Shown here one piece after another: positions 21,051 to 29,095 of a stretch of 64,000 nt of DNA. Position 1 is the stretch's first letter, and every line of letters starts with the position of its first letter. This DNA is from Candidatus Geothrix odensensis. Lineage in GTDB: Bacteria > Acidobacteriota > Holophagae > Holophagales > Holophagaceae. The DNA is taken from contig JADKCH010000001.1 of NCBI GenBank assembly GCA_016714685.1, forward strand, positions 124,001-188,000, in the 5' to 3' direction. A model generated the notes under the pieces. That model saw only the letters and a program-made list of their open reading frames with translations, did no database searches and was not told where the DNA came from. Both the position numbers and the translations under genes were made by a program.

Positions 21051-23231
21051 ATGCCGCTGGATCCTCTCCCGCTCGTCCGCCCCATTGCCGCCCCCTTCCT
21101 GCGAAGGCTCCGGTGGGCCCTGCCCATGGCTCTGCTGGCCTGCGGGTTCCTGCTCACCGCCCCGCTCCAGGCCGCCGGCCCCAAGGCCGCCAAGGAGAGC
21201 TGCCTGGACTGCCATGGAGACAAGGACGCGACCAAGGACGGGCCGGGCGGCACCACAGTCTCCCTCTTCGTGGATGCAGTCCCATTTGGCAAGGCCGTGC
21301 ATGGTTCGCTGTCCTGCAAGGACTGCCACGCCCAGATCCACAAGGACCACCCCGGTGATGGCAACCCTCCGCCCAAGGTGGCCTGCGGGAGTTGCCACTC
21401 CGACCAGGAAAAGGATTACCAGGGCAGCATCCACGGCATGAGCAAGGCCATGGGGGCCTCGGCCGCCCCCGGCTGCGCCGACTGCCACGGGAATCACTAC
21501 ATCGTCCCGGTGAAGCAGCACGATTCACCGGTCTACAAGATGAACCTGCCCAAGACCTGCGCCAAGTGCCACGCCAACAAGGGCATCACGGACGAGTACA
21601 AGATGAAGTTCCCCAAGGTGGGGGACCAGTACCAGGAGAGCATCCACGGCATGGCCCTGCTCCAGAAGGGCCTCATCGTGGCCCCCAGCTGCAACGACTG
21701 CCACGGCGTGCATGACATCAAGCGCAGCGTGGACCGCAGCTCGCCCATCAACCATGCCAACGTGGCCAAGACCTGCGGCAAGTGCCACGTCACGGTCGAG
21801 GAGATCTACAACAAGAGCATCCACGGCCAGCTGCTGGCCAAGGGTGATCCCCGCGGCCCCGTCTGCATCCAGTGCCACTCCGCCCACCAGATCGAGACGC
21901 CCGCCAACGCCCACTTCAAGGCTGGCAGCGACCTGGTCTGCGGCAAGTGCCACGCGGACCGCCTCGAGCACTACCGGGATACCTACCACGGAAAGGCCAT
22001 GGCCCTGGGCAAGGCCAATACCGCCAGCGCCGTCGCCGCGTGCTACGACTGCCACGGGCACCATGACGTGCGCCGGGCCGCCGATCCCGATTCCCGGTTG
22101 TCCCCCGCCAACATCGTCAACACCTGCAAGCAGTGCCATCCGAAGGCGACGACCAGCTTCACCAAGTACGCGCCCCATGCCAATCCCCTGGATCGCAAGA
22201 ACTATCCGATCCTCAACTACGTGTTCATCGTCATGACCACCTTGCTGGTCTGCACCTTCGCCCTGTTCGGCGGGCATACGCTGCTCTGGCTGTTCCGCTC
22301 CATCTGGCTCTACCGCCACGACTCCAAGCAGTTCCGGGAGGCCAAGGCCAAGATCCACGCGGATGACGAGCAGTTCACCCGCTTCCAGCCCTTCGAGCGG
22401 TTCCTCCACATCCTCGTCGTCACGAGCTTCCTGCTGCTGACCATCACGGGCATGCCGCTGAAGTTCTACTACACCGACTGGGCCAAGGCGATCTTCAACT
22501 TCTTCGGCGGGGCCGAGGTGGCCCGGACGCTCCATCATTTCGGCGCGGTGGTCACCTTCGTCTACTTCGTGCTCCACGTGAGCACCATGGTTAGCCACCT
22601 CTGGAAGCGCCGCGGCTACCTGAAGGACCCCGAGACCGGCGCCTTCCAGTTCTCACGCCTCCTCAAGGCCATGGCCCATCCCGACTCCATGATTCCCACC
22701 AAGCAGGACCTGCAGGATTTCGTGGCCCACAACAAGTGGTTCTTCGGGAAGGGGCCCCGCCCCGAGTTCGACCGCTGGACCTACTTCGAGAAGTTCGACT
22801 ACCTGGCCGTGTTCTGGGGCGTCTTTGCCATCGGCGTCTCCGGCCTGATCATGTGGTTCCCAGAGTTCTTCAGCAGGTTCATGCCGGGCTGGATGATCAA
22901 CGTCTCACTCATCGTCCACTCTGACGAAGCCCTCCTGGCCTCCGGGTTCATCTTCACCGTCCACTTCTTCAACACGCATTTCCGCCTGGAGAAGTTCCCC
23001 ATGGACACGGTCATCTTCTCCGGCCGCATCTCCAAGTCTGAGATGCTCCATGAACGCAAGCGCTGGTATGACCGCCTGGTGGCCGAGGGCCGCCTGGACG
23101 ACTACCGCGTGAAGGACGAGTGGGAAGCCTGGAAGGGCATCGCCCGCAGTGCCGGCTACATCTTCTTTGGCATCGGCCTTATGCTGCTCGTCCTCATAAT
23201 CTATGCCATGACCTCCCGCCTCTCCCACTGA
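21051..23231 (+). CDS. CbcL-like fusion: second 11-haem cytochrome c / cytochrome b protein
   Basis: 726 residues. An Arg-containing N-terminus and hydrophobic segment (ALPMALLACGFLLTAPLQA) act as signal. The periplasmic part (about 45-375) again holds eleven CxxCH sites, with His-rich partners such as GSIHGM, SIHGMALL and TYHGKA. The C-terminal half is a cytochrome b with membrane helices containing RFLHILVVTSF, LHHFGAVVTF, YFVLHVST and FIFTVHFFNTH, plus a longer cytoplasmic loop and a terminal extra helix (IFFGIGLMLLVLIIY). It is longer than the first copy by 100 residues, mostly in the membrane half. The probable role is quinol oxidation linked to periplasmic electron export. A terminator at 23253 ends the unit. 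Confidence 0.85.
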   Translation: MPLDPLPLVRPIAAPFLRRLRWALPMALLACGFLLTAPLQAAGPKAAKESCLDCHGDKDATKDGPGGTTVSLFVDAVPFGKAVHGSLSCKDCHAQIHKDHPGDGNPPPKVACGSCHSDQEKDYQGSIHGMSKAMGASAAPGCADCHGNHYIVPVKQHDSPVYKMNLPKTCAKCHANKGITDEYKMKFPKVGDQYQESIHGMALLQKGLIVAPSCNDCHGVHDIKRSVDRSSPINHANVAKTCGKCHVTVEEIYNKSIHGQLLAKGDPRGPVCIQCHSAHQIETPANAHFKAGSDLVCGKCHADRLEHYRDTYHGKAMALGKANTASAVAACYDCHGHHDVRRAADPDSRLSPANIVNTCKQCHPKATTSFTKYAPHANPLDRKNYPILNYVFIVMTTLLVCTFALFGGHTLLWLFRSIWLYRHDSKQFREAKAKIHADDEQFTRFQPFERFLHILVVTSFLLLTITGMPLKFYYTDWAKAIFNFFGGAEVARTLHHFGAVVTFVYFVLHVSTMVSHLWKRRGYLKDPETGAFQFSRLLKAMAHPDSMIPTKQDLQDFVAHNKWFFGKGPRPEFDRWTYFEKFDYLAVFWGVFAIGVSGLIMWFPEFFSRFMPGWMINVSLIVHSDEALLASGFIFTVHFFNTHFRLEKFPMDTVIFSGRISKSEMLHERKRWYDRLVAEGRLDDYRVKDEWEAWKGIARSAGYIFFGIGLMLLVLIIYAMTSRLSH

Positions 23232-23252
23232 GGGCATTAGACTTCGAAACAG

Positions 23253-23280
23253 GGGCCCGGCTCATCCCGGGCCCTTTTCT
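23253..23280 (+). terminator. Rho-independent terminator after the second large cytochrome
   Basis: GGGCCCGG (23253-23260) pairs with CCGGGCCC (23267-23274), loop of six bases, followed directly by TTTTCT, 21 bases after the stop. Confidence 0.85.
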
Positions 23281-23310
23281 TGCCAAGCCCATCCCCAGAA
23301 GCCAAGCGCC

Positions 23311-23326
23311 TGTGATACGGGTCACT
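23311..23326. promoter_or_regulatory. CRP/FNR-type palindrome upstream of the dihaem cytochrome
   Basis: TGTGATACGGGTCACT contains GTGA-N6-TCAC (23312-23325) with the outer T matching the CRP consensus TGTGA. It lies about 100 bases before the ATG at 23423. A weak -10-like CACAAT occurs at 23361-23366. Confidence 0.45.
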
Positions 23327-23422
23327 GAGCCGCATCCGTCCCTTCCGAGCACATCTGTGGCACAATCATGACGGTCCACACTCTGGCTCGATCTGGATGT
23401 CGAGTCCACCTCAGGAGTCAAC

Positions 23423-23659
23423 ATGCGCCGCATCACCCTGCTCACCGCCCTGCTCGCCCTGGCTGTCGCCCCCGTGGCCCAGGCCAAGATGACCACCGTC
23501 AAGGGAGCCAAGTGCACCGCCTGCCACGAGGGCGCACCCAAGGACAAGAAGTTCAACCCCGCCACCGTCAAGATGATGGCGAAGTACAAGGAAGCCCAGT
23601 GCAAGGAATGCCACGGCTTCGCCGATGGCAAGCTGACCACCACCAAGAAGTCCCTCTAG
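23423..23659 (+). CDS. Small periplasmic dihaem c-type cytochrome
   Basis: 78 residues with a signal peptide (MRRITLLTALLALAVAPVAQA) and two haem motifs, CTACH and CKECH, in a mature protein of only about 57 residues. Lys-rich throughout (KDKKFNPATVKMMAKYKEAQ). Its leader resembles those of the two monohaem cytochromes, but the body does not align with theirs. It is a likely soluble electron carrier for the adjacent membrane cytochromes. The start is supported by AGGAG (23413-23417). Confidence 0.83.
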   Translation: MRRITLLTALLALAVAPVAQAKMTTVKGAKCTACHEGAPKDKKFNPATVKMMAKYKEAQCKECHGFADGKLTTTKKSL

Positions 23660-23679
23660 TTCTCAGCTGAACTGAAGTC

Positions 23680-23731
23680 GAAGAGCGCCGGCACGCGATG
23701 AGTTCGCATGTCGGCGCTCTTCTTGGTCTTT
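23680..23731. terminator. Terminator hairpin between convergent genes
   Basis: GAAGAGCGCCG (23680-23690) and CGGCGCTCTTC (23712-23722) form a perfect 11-bp stem with a 21-base loop, then TTGGTCTTT. It lies between the cytochrome stop (23659) and the phosphoglucomutase stop (23757, minus) and could serve both strands. Confidence 0.65.
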
Positions 23732-23756
23732 GACGATGGGCCTGCTCGCAGGCGGC

Positions 23757-25457
23757 CTATAGCCCGAGCAGGGTGCGCGCTTCTGACTCCATCCGGTCGA
23801 GCAGGGCTGTGTCAGTGCGGCTCTGGAGGTAGACCTTCAGCTTGGGCTCCGTGCCACTGGGCCGGAAGGCGGCGAAGGCGCCGCTCTCCAGGCGGAACTT
23901 CAGGGCGTTGCTCCGCGGGATGGGCAGGGCAACTTCACGGTTGTCGGGCCGGTCCAGGATCGTCTCACTGCGGCCCTCACCGTGCCAAAGGCCGGTCTGG
24001 AAGTCCTCCCAGCTGATGACCTTCTCGCCACCAAAGGCGGCCAGGCCGGCGGTCCGGATGCGGCCCATGGCCTCGGCGAAGCGCTTGGCGCCGCCAGGAC
24101 GCGGATCTTCGAGGTTCACCAGGCGGTTGTGGAAGGTGCCCACCCGCGCCATGAGGGACTCCACGGCCTCGAACAGGGTCTGGCCCTTGGCCTTGAAGTG
24201 GCCGGCCATCTCCGCGACCACCAGGGCGGCCGTGACGCCGTCCTTGTCGCGCAGGCTGGGGGGCAGCAGCATGCCGTAGCTCTCTTCGGCACCGAAGGCG
24301 TAGGCCTCGCCCAGTTCGTCGAGGCGATCCATGCACACGGCGATGTTCTTGAAGCCGGTGAGGGTCCACACCACGGGCAGACCATGGTGGCGGGCCACCT
24401 CGGCCATGAAGTCCGAGGTGACCACGGTGCTCACCACCGCGCCCTCGCGGCCCTTCCCGGAGCAGAGGTAGTCCAGGGTGAGGGCGGCCAGGTCGTTGCC
24501 GCTCATGAGCTCCCAGGCCCCGTTGTGCTTGGCCACCACGCCGATGCGGTCCGCGTCGGGATCGTTGGCGAGGATCACCTCGGCCCCCATGGCCTCGGCC
24601 TCGGCCAGGGGAGCCGCGTAGGCCGCGAGCTCCTCGGGGTTGGGCCGGGGAGCGGTGGGGAAGGTGCCATCCTGGATGCCCTGACTGGGGCTGATGGACA
24701 GCGGAATGCCAGCGGCTTCGAAGAACGCGGGCACAAAAGCGATGCCCGTGCCGTGGAAGGGCGTGTAGAGGATCCGGGCGGGGGTGAAAGGCTTGGGATC
24801 CTGGAGCAGGTCCAGGCCCAGGGCCAGATAGGCGTTTTCCACTTCCTGGGGGATGGGGCCGATCATCCCCTCCGGGGCGACCGGCGGCACGGGCACGACC
24901 GGCAGAGTGGCCATGTGGGCCTCAATCTCCGCATCCCAGGGATCCACCACCTGCCCGCCGAGGTCGTTGTAGGCCTTGAAGCCGTTGTATTCCTTCGGAT
25001 TGTGGCTGGCAGTGATGATCACCCCGCAGGCGGAGCCCAGGGCCTTCATGGCAAAGCAGAGGAAGGGCGTGGGGAGGGGGCGCGAGCCGAGGAACACCTG
25101 GTAGCCGGCGGCGGCCAGGACGGCGGCGCTCTCGGCGGCGAACACCTCGGAGTTGATGCGGGTGTCGTAGCCCACCACGGCCACCTGCTTGCCGGGCGCA
25201 TGGCGCTGGGCCACGGTCGCCAGGGCCATGGTCGTCCGGCGCACGTTGGGCTGGTTCATGCGCCGCAACCCGGCGGCCATGAAGCCCCGAAGGCCGCCCG
25301 TGCCGAAGGCGAGGGGTTCGAAGAAGCGGTCCTCGAGTTCGGCGATGGCCTTGGCATCGCCACCCTCGGCGGCCTTCACCAGCGGTTCCAGATCCGCTCG
25401 CAGGCCGGGTTCGAGGTGGGGGAAGGCCAGGTACTGCTTCGCGGCGCTCAGGGACAT
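23757..25457 (-). CDS. Phosphoglucomutase/phosphomannomutase (alpha-D-phosphohexomutase family)
   Basis: 566 residues, the length of the PgcA/PGM2-like branch. Interconverts hexose-1- and 6-phosphates for glycogen and envelope sugar synthesis. The four active-site signatures are present: the phosphoserine loop ITASHNPKEYNGFK, the Mg-binding NDPDADRIGV, the sugar-binding AFGAEESYGM, and the C-terminal phosphate loop FRPSGTEPK. The N-terminus has FGTGGLRG, also typical of this branch. GAGG upstream supports the ATG at 25457. Glucose versus mannose preference cannot be read from the sequence. Confidence 0.93.
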   Translation of the reverse strand: MSLSAAKQYLAFPHLEPGLRADLEPLVKAAEGGDAKAIAELEDRFFEPLAFGTGGLRGFMAAGLRRMNQPNVRRTTMALATVAQRHAPGKQVAVVGYDTRINSEVFAAESAAVLAAAGYQVFLGSRPLPTPFLCFAMKALGSACGVIITASHNPKEYNGFKAYNDLGGQVVDPWDAEIEAHMATLPVVPVPPVAPEGMIGPIPQEVENAYLALGLDLLQDPKPFTPARILYTPFHGTGIAFVPAFFEAAGIPLSISPSQGIQDGTFPTAPRPNPEELAAYAAPLAEAEAMGAEVILANDPDADRIGVVAKHNGAWELMSGNDLAALTLDYLCSGKGREGAVVSTVVTSDFMAEVARHHGLPVVWTLTGFKNIAVCMDRLDELGEAYAFGAEESYGMLLPPSLRDKDGVTAALVVAEMAGHFKAKGQTLFEAVESLMARVGTFHNRLVNLEDPRPGGAKRFAEAMGRIRTAGLAAFGGEKVISWEDFQTGLWHGEGRSETILDRPDNREVALPIPRSNALKFRLESGAFAAFRPSGTEPKLKVYLQSRTDTALLDRMESEARTLLGL

Positions 25458-25504
25458 GGGGACCTCGCAGGAACGATGCTAGTGGGTGGAAGAGAGGTGA
25501 AGGA

Positions 25505-26890
25505 TCACGCGCCGCCCAGGGCGATGTCCTCCAAAAGAATGCTCAGACCGGCGCTGCTGCCGTACCAGCGGAGGTCGCTGCCGAGGGCCACGATGCGGGT
25601 GAGGAAGTCCCGGAGGTTGCCGGCGAAGGTGAGCTTGTCCACCGGCTCGGCCAGGAGGCCGTCGCGGATGCGGAGGCCGCTGGCGCCCACGCTGAGGTCC
25701 CCGCTGACGGGATCCACGGTGTGCAGGCCCATGATCTCCGTGATGAGCACGCCGTTCCCGGCCAGGCGGTAGAGCGCATCGGTCCCCGTGGCTCCGGGCA
25801 GGGGGAACAGGTTGAAGGTGGTGGCGCCGGGCTGGCTGCCGAAGCCCCGCCCCGCACTGGCCGTGGGTGCCACGCCCATTTCGGCGGCGGTCTTCAGGGT
25901 GTGCAGGTACGTGCGGAGCACACCCCCTTCCAGCAGCACGTTGCGCCGCGTGGGCAGGCCCTCGGCATCCCAAGGTTCGGTGCCCAGGGCGGGGCGGCCC
26001 GGCGCCTCGGCGAGGCGGCCGTCATCCACCAGGGTGAGCAGCGGCGACGCAATGGTCTCGCCCAGTTTCCCGGCGAAGAGGCTGCGCTGCTTGAGTACGG
26101 ACTCCGCATCGAGCATGCCCGCAACGATGCCGAGCAGTTCCACGGCGACCTCAGGATGCAGCACCACGGAGTATTTCCCGGCGGGCAGCCGCTGGGGGTT
26201 CAGCTTCCGCTCCCCCTTGAGGGCGGCCTCCTGGCCGATGGCGGCGAGATTCAGGCCCGGCCGACGAGCGACATCCCAGTGATAGGCTGCTTGGCGCTCC
26301 TCGCCTTCGGCCACGGCGAGCTCGATGGAGGCCGAGCAGCTGGACCAGACATCAGGGGTACGAACGCCCTTTTGGGTCAGCAGCAGACTGGCGCCGGAGC
26401 CGTCGCTCCAGGTGGATTCCCGCACCGCGGCGACCTTGCTGGAGGCCTTCCGTGCCTCGGCCTCGAGTTCCATGGCCCAGCCGATGCGCTGTTCGGGTGT
26501 GATGGCCTCGATGGCCGCATCGAAGCGGCTGGGCAGGTCGTCCTCGCCGGAGGGTTCCGCCTGGCGCAACCAGGGGTCCTCATCGCCAAGGGCGCTGAGT
26601 TCCCAGGCCTGGGCGAAGAGGTTCCGGAAATCGGCGGCGGCGAGATCGGTGGTGGTGGCCAGGCCGGTGCGGAAGCCCTTGTGGCCCGCGCGGATCACGC
26701 GCACGCCGAGGCCGCCGCGCTTGCTGACAGTCAGATCCTCCAGCTGGCCGTTCTGCACCTTGGCCTTGCGGGAGCGGGACACGGACATGAAGGCCTCGGC
26801 CCCCTCCGCGCCCAGGCTCAGAGCATGCTGGATGCCGTCCTGGAGGCGGGCCTCGAGCGATTCGGGAATGAAGGTCGGAACATCGCTCAT
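25505..26890 (-). CDS. tldE: TldE/PmbA family subunit
   Basis: 461 residues. TldE (PmbA) is the partner of the TldD metalloprotease; the TldD/E heterodimer degrades unfolded peptides and matures peptide natural products. Conserved features are the N-terminal SVSRSRKAKVQNGQLEDLTVSK region, PTASAGRGFGSQPGATTF, and the C-terminal GLRIRDG.LAEPV.KLTFAGNL pattern. As in other TldE proteins there is no HExxxH zinc motif. It begins directly at the stop of the coaE-tldD gene (TAGATG), so the two subunits are made from one message. Confidence 0.9.
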   Translation of the reverse strand: MSDVPTFIPESLEARLQDGIQHALSLGAEGAEAFMSVSRSRKAKVQNGQLEDLTVSKRGGLGVRVIRAGHKGFRTGLATTTDLAAADFRNLFAQAWELSALGDEDPWLRQAEPSGEDDLPSRFDAAIEAITPEQRIGWAMELEAEARKASSKVAAVRESTWSDGSGASLLLTQKGVRTPDVWSSCSASIELAVAEGEERQAAYHWDVARRPGLNLAAIGQEAALKGERKLNPQRLPAGKYSVVLHPEVAVELLGIVAGMLDAESVLKQRSLFAGKLGETIASPLLTLVDDGRLAEAPGRPALGTEPWDAEGLPTRRNVLLEGGVLRTYLHTLKTAAEMGVAPTASAGRGFGSQPGATTFNLFPLPGATGTDALYRLAGNGVLITEIMGLHTVDPVSGDLSVGASGLRIRDGLLAEPVDKLTFAGNLRDFLTRIVALGSDLRWYGSSAGLSILLEDIALGGA

Positions 26891-28990
26891 CTAGATCACG
26901 CTCGGCAGGGGGTCGGCGGTGCCGCCCACTACGAGGGCGGGGCAGAGGATGGTGGGGAGGGCGTCGCTGACGGGCACGCCCTGGCCGTCCTTGCCGCAAG
27001 TGCCGATGTCGAAATGGTGGAGGTCGTTCCCGATGCGGGTGAGGCCCTTGAGCACCTCGGGGCCGCAGCCGCTGAGGGTGGCGTTCTTCACGGGATACAT
27101 GGCCACGCCGTTTTCCACCCAGTAGCCCTCGGTCACCTGGAAGACGAAGTTGCCGGTGACGGTATCCACCTGGCCGCCGCCCATGTGCTTCACCAGCAGG
27201 CCCCGGTCCAGGTCGCGCAGGATGGCCTCGGGCGCCTCGCTGCCGGCGGCCAGGAAGGTGTTCCGCATGCGGGGAATGGGCAGGTGGCGGTAGCTCTCGC
27301 GGCGGCCATTGCCAGTGGGCTGCACCTCCATCTTCCGTGAAGTCTTCCGCGACTGCAGGTAGGCCTTCAGGATGCCGTTCTCGATGAGCACCACGCGGCT
27401 GACCGGGTTGCCTTCGTCATCAATGGCCTGGCTGCCGCGCTTGTGGGGGAGGGTGCCGTCATCGATGATGGTCACGCCCTCGGCGGCCACCTTCTGGCCC
27501 AGCTTGCCCGCGAAGGAACTCACGCCCGCCAGGGCGAGATCGGCCTCCAGGCCATGGCCGCAGGCCTCGTGGATCATGGTGCCGCCGGCGGTGCTGCTGA
27601 GCACCACGGGGAAGGTGCCGGCCGGCGCGGGCTGGGCATCGAGGGCCTGCATGGCCAGCCGGACCGATTCCTGGACCATGCGGGTCACGGCTTCATCGGT
27701 GAACAGCTCGAAGCCGCGTGTTTCCCCCAGGGGCTGATAGCCCGTCTGGAGCTGGGTGTCGTCGCCGGCGGTGACATTGGCGCGCAGCACCACCTGAGTG
27801 CGGTGGTCTTCCGTGATGCGGCCGGACCAGGCGTCGCCCTCGCATTCGGCCGCGGCGATCCACACGTGCTGGGTGCTGTCGCCGTAGCCCACGGAGACCT
27901 GTCTGAGGGCGCCGGGACGGAGGGCCTCCGCATGTTCGCGGGCGATGGTTTCGGCTCGTCGCACCAGGGCCACCTTGTCGGCCAGCGGCACCTGCCCGGG
28001 ATCCTGGACAACGGGGCTGGGGGTGGGGAAGGTTCGCGCGACCAGGGCGGGGATGGCCGCGGCGGGACCGCTGCCGGGCGCGGCCAGGGTTCGGGCGGAT
28101 TCACAGAGCCCTTCGATGGTCGGGGCGATCAGGTCGGCGAAGCGCGTGGTCTCACCTTCGACCAGTCGCAGGCTGGCGCCGAAGGTCTCGGAGGCCAGCA
28201 CGTCCTCCATGCGACCGTCATCCATGCCCAGTGCGTGGGCCCGGCGGCGCTCCACGAAGACTTCGCCATAGTCGCCCCCGCGGCTGAGCAGGTCGGTCAG
28301 TACCAGGCGCAGCTGTTCAGCGCTGAAGGGTGCAGGCATGTCGGGTCTCCAGGTCCGCGCGCGGCGGACCTTCCAGTCTGCCAGAAGGCCTGCCTCCGCC
28401 CCGGTGAGAAGCTCGCACAGGTCACTCCCGTCGTTCTCGATCACCAGGTCAGCATGCAGGGCCCGCTCGGAGGCGGTGGCCTGGGCTCGCAGGCGCGCCA
28501 GGGCAGCATCCCGGGACAGTCCGTCCCGCTTCATCAGGCGAGCCAGACGGAGATCTTCCGGCGCATCCACCACCCAGAACGCGTCGAAGTGGTGAGCACG
28601 GCCCCGCTCCACCCAGAGCGCCGCGTCGAGGACAGCTCCTCGGGTGTCCGGGGAAAGTCCCCCCAGGCGCGCTTCCAGCAGGGCCTCTATTCGTGGGTGC
28701 AGGAGCTCGTTGAGTCGGGTGCGGGCCGCATCATCCGCGAAGACATGGGCGGCCATCCAGGCGCGATCCAGGCTGCCATCAGGCTGGAGGGCGGAGGGGC
28801 CGAAGGCCTCGGCCACGGCCAGAAGGCCTTCGCTGCCTGGGGCGACCACCTCGCGGGCCAGGGCATCCGCATCGATGACGGCCCACCCGCGGTCCCGCAT
28901 CCAGGAGGCGACGAAGGACTTGCCCGCAGCGATGCCGCCGCTGAGGCCCAAGAGGGGGAAGGGATGGAGGAACGGTCGGGGGAGGTACAT
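26891..28990 (-). CDS. In-frame fusion: dephospho-CoA kinase (CoaE) + TldD metalloprotease
   Basis: One uninterrupted frame of 699 residues. Residues 1-217 are a complete CoaE: P-loop GGIAAGKS (18-25), VIDADALAREVV, and the C-terminal ADLVIENDGS; CoaE performs the last step of coenzyme A synthesis. From Met218 (ATG at 28339) the protein is TldD, with the zinc motif HEACGH in MIHEACGHGLEADL and the usual C-terminus (LLVKHMGGGQVDTVTGNF). No stop separates them. A GGAGA precedes Met218, so TldD could also be made alone by internal initiation. The start at 28990 has only a weak ribosome binding site; open frame further upstream runs into the divergent gene's leader. Confidence 0.82.
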   Translation of the reverse strand: MYLPRPFLHPFPLLGLSGGIAAGKSFVASWMRDRGWAVIDADALAREVVAPGSEGLLAVAEAFGPSALQPDGSLDRAWMAAHVFADDAARTRLNELLHPRIEALLEARLGGLSPDTRGAVLDAALWVERGRAHHFDAFWVVDAPEDLRLARLMKRDGLSRDAALARLRAQATASERALHADLVIENDGSDLCELLTGAEAGLLADWKVRRARTWRPDMPAPFSAEQLRLVLTDLLSRGGDYGEVFVERRRAHALGMDDGRMEDVLASETFGASLRLVEGETTRFADLIAPTIEGLCESARTLAAPGSGPAAAIPALVARTFPTPSPVVQDPGQVPLADKVALVRRAETIAREHAEALRPGALRQVSVGYGDSTQHVWIAAAECEGDAWSGRITEDHRTQVVLRANVTAGDDTQLQTGYQPLGETRGFELFTDEAVTRMVQESVRLAMQALDAQPAPAGTFPVVLSSTAGGTMIHEACGHGLEADLALAGVSSFAGKLGQKVAAEGVTIIDDGTLPHKRGSQAIDDEGNPVSRVVLIENGILKAYLQSRKTSRKMEVQPTGNGRRESYRHLPIPRMRNTFLAAGSEAPEAILRDLDRGLLVKHMGGGQVDTVTGNFVFQVTEGYWVENGVAMYPVKNATLSGCGPEVLKGLTRIGNDLHHFDIGTCGKDGQGVPVSDALPTILCPALVVGGTADPLPSVI

Positions 28991-29095
28991 GGCTGCGGGA
29001 TATAAAGGAGTCTCAGGTGAATATTGGTGATGTGCGTCTCTTGTCCAGGATCGAGGTCGCCTGTCAGCATGCCGGAAATACCTAAGGGGCGGCTC

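Noticed and set aside
18885..23422. Mobile element or genomic island boundaries around the cytochrome genes
   Set aside because: No transposase, integrase, tRNA or flanking direct repeats are visible; only hairpin terminators are found between genes.
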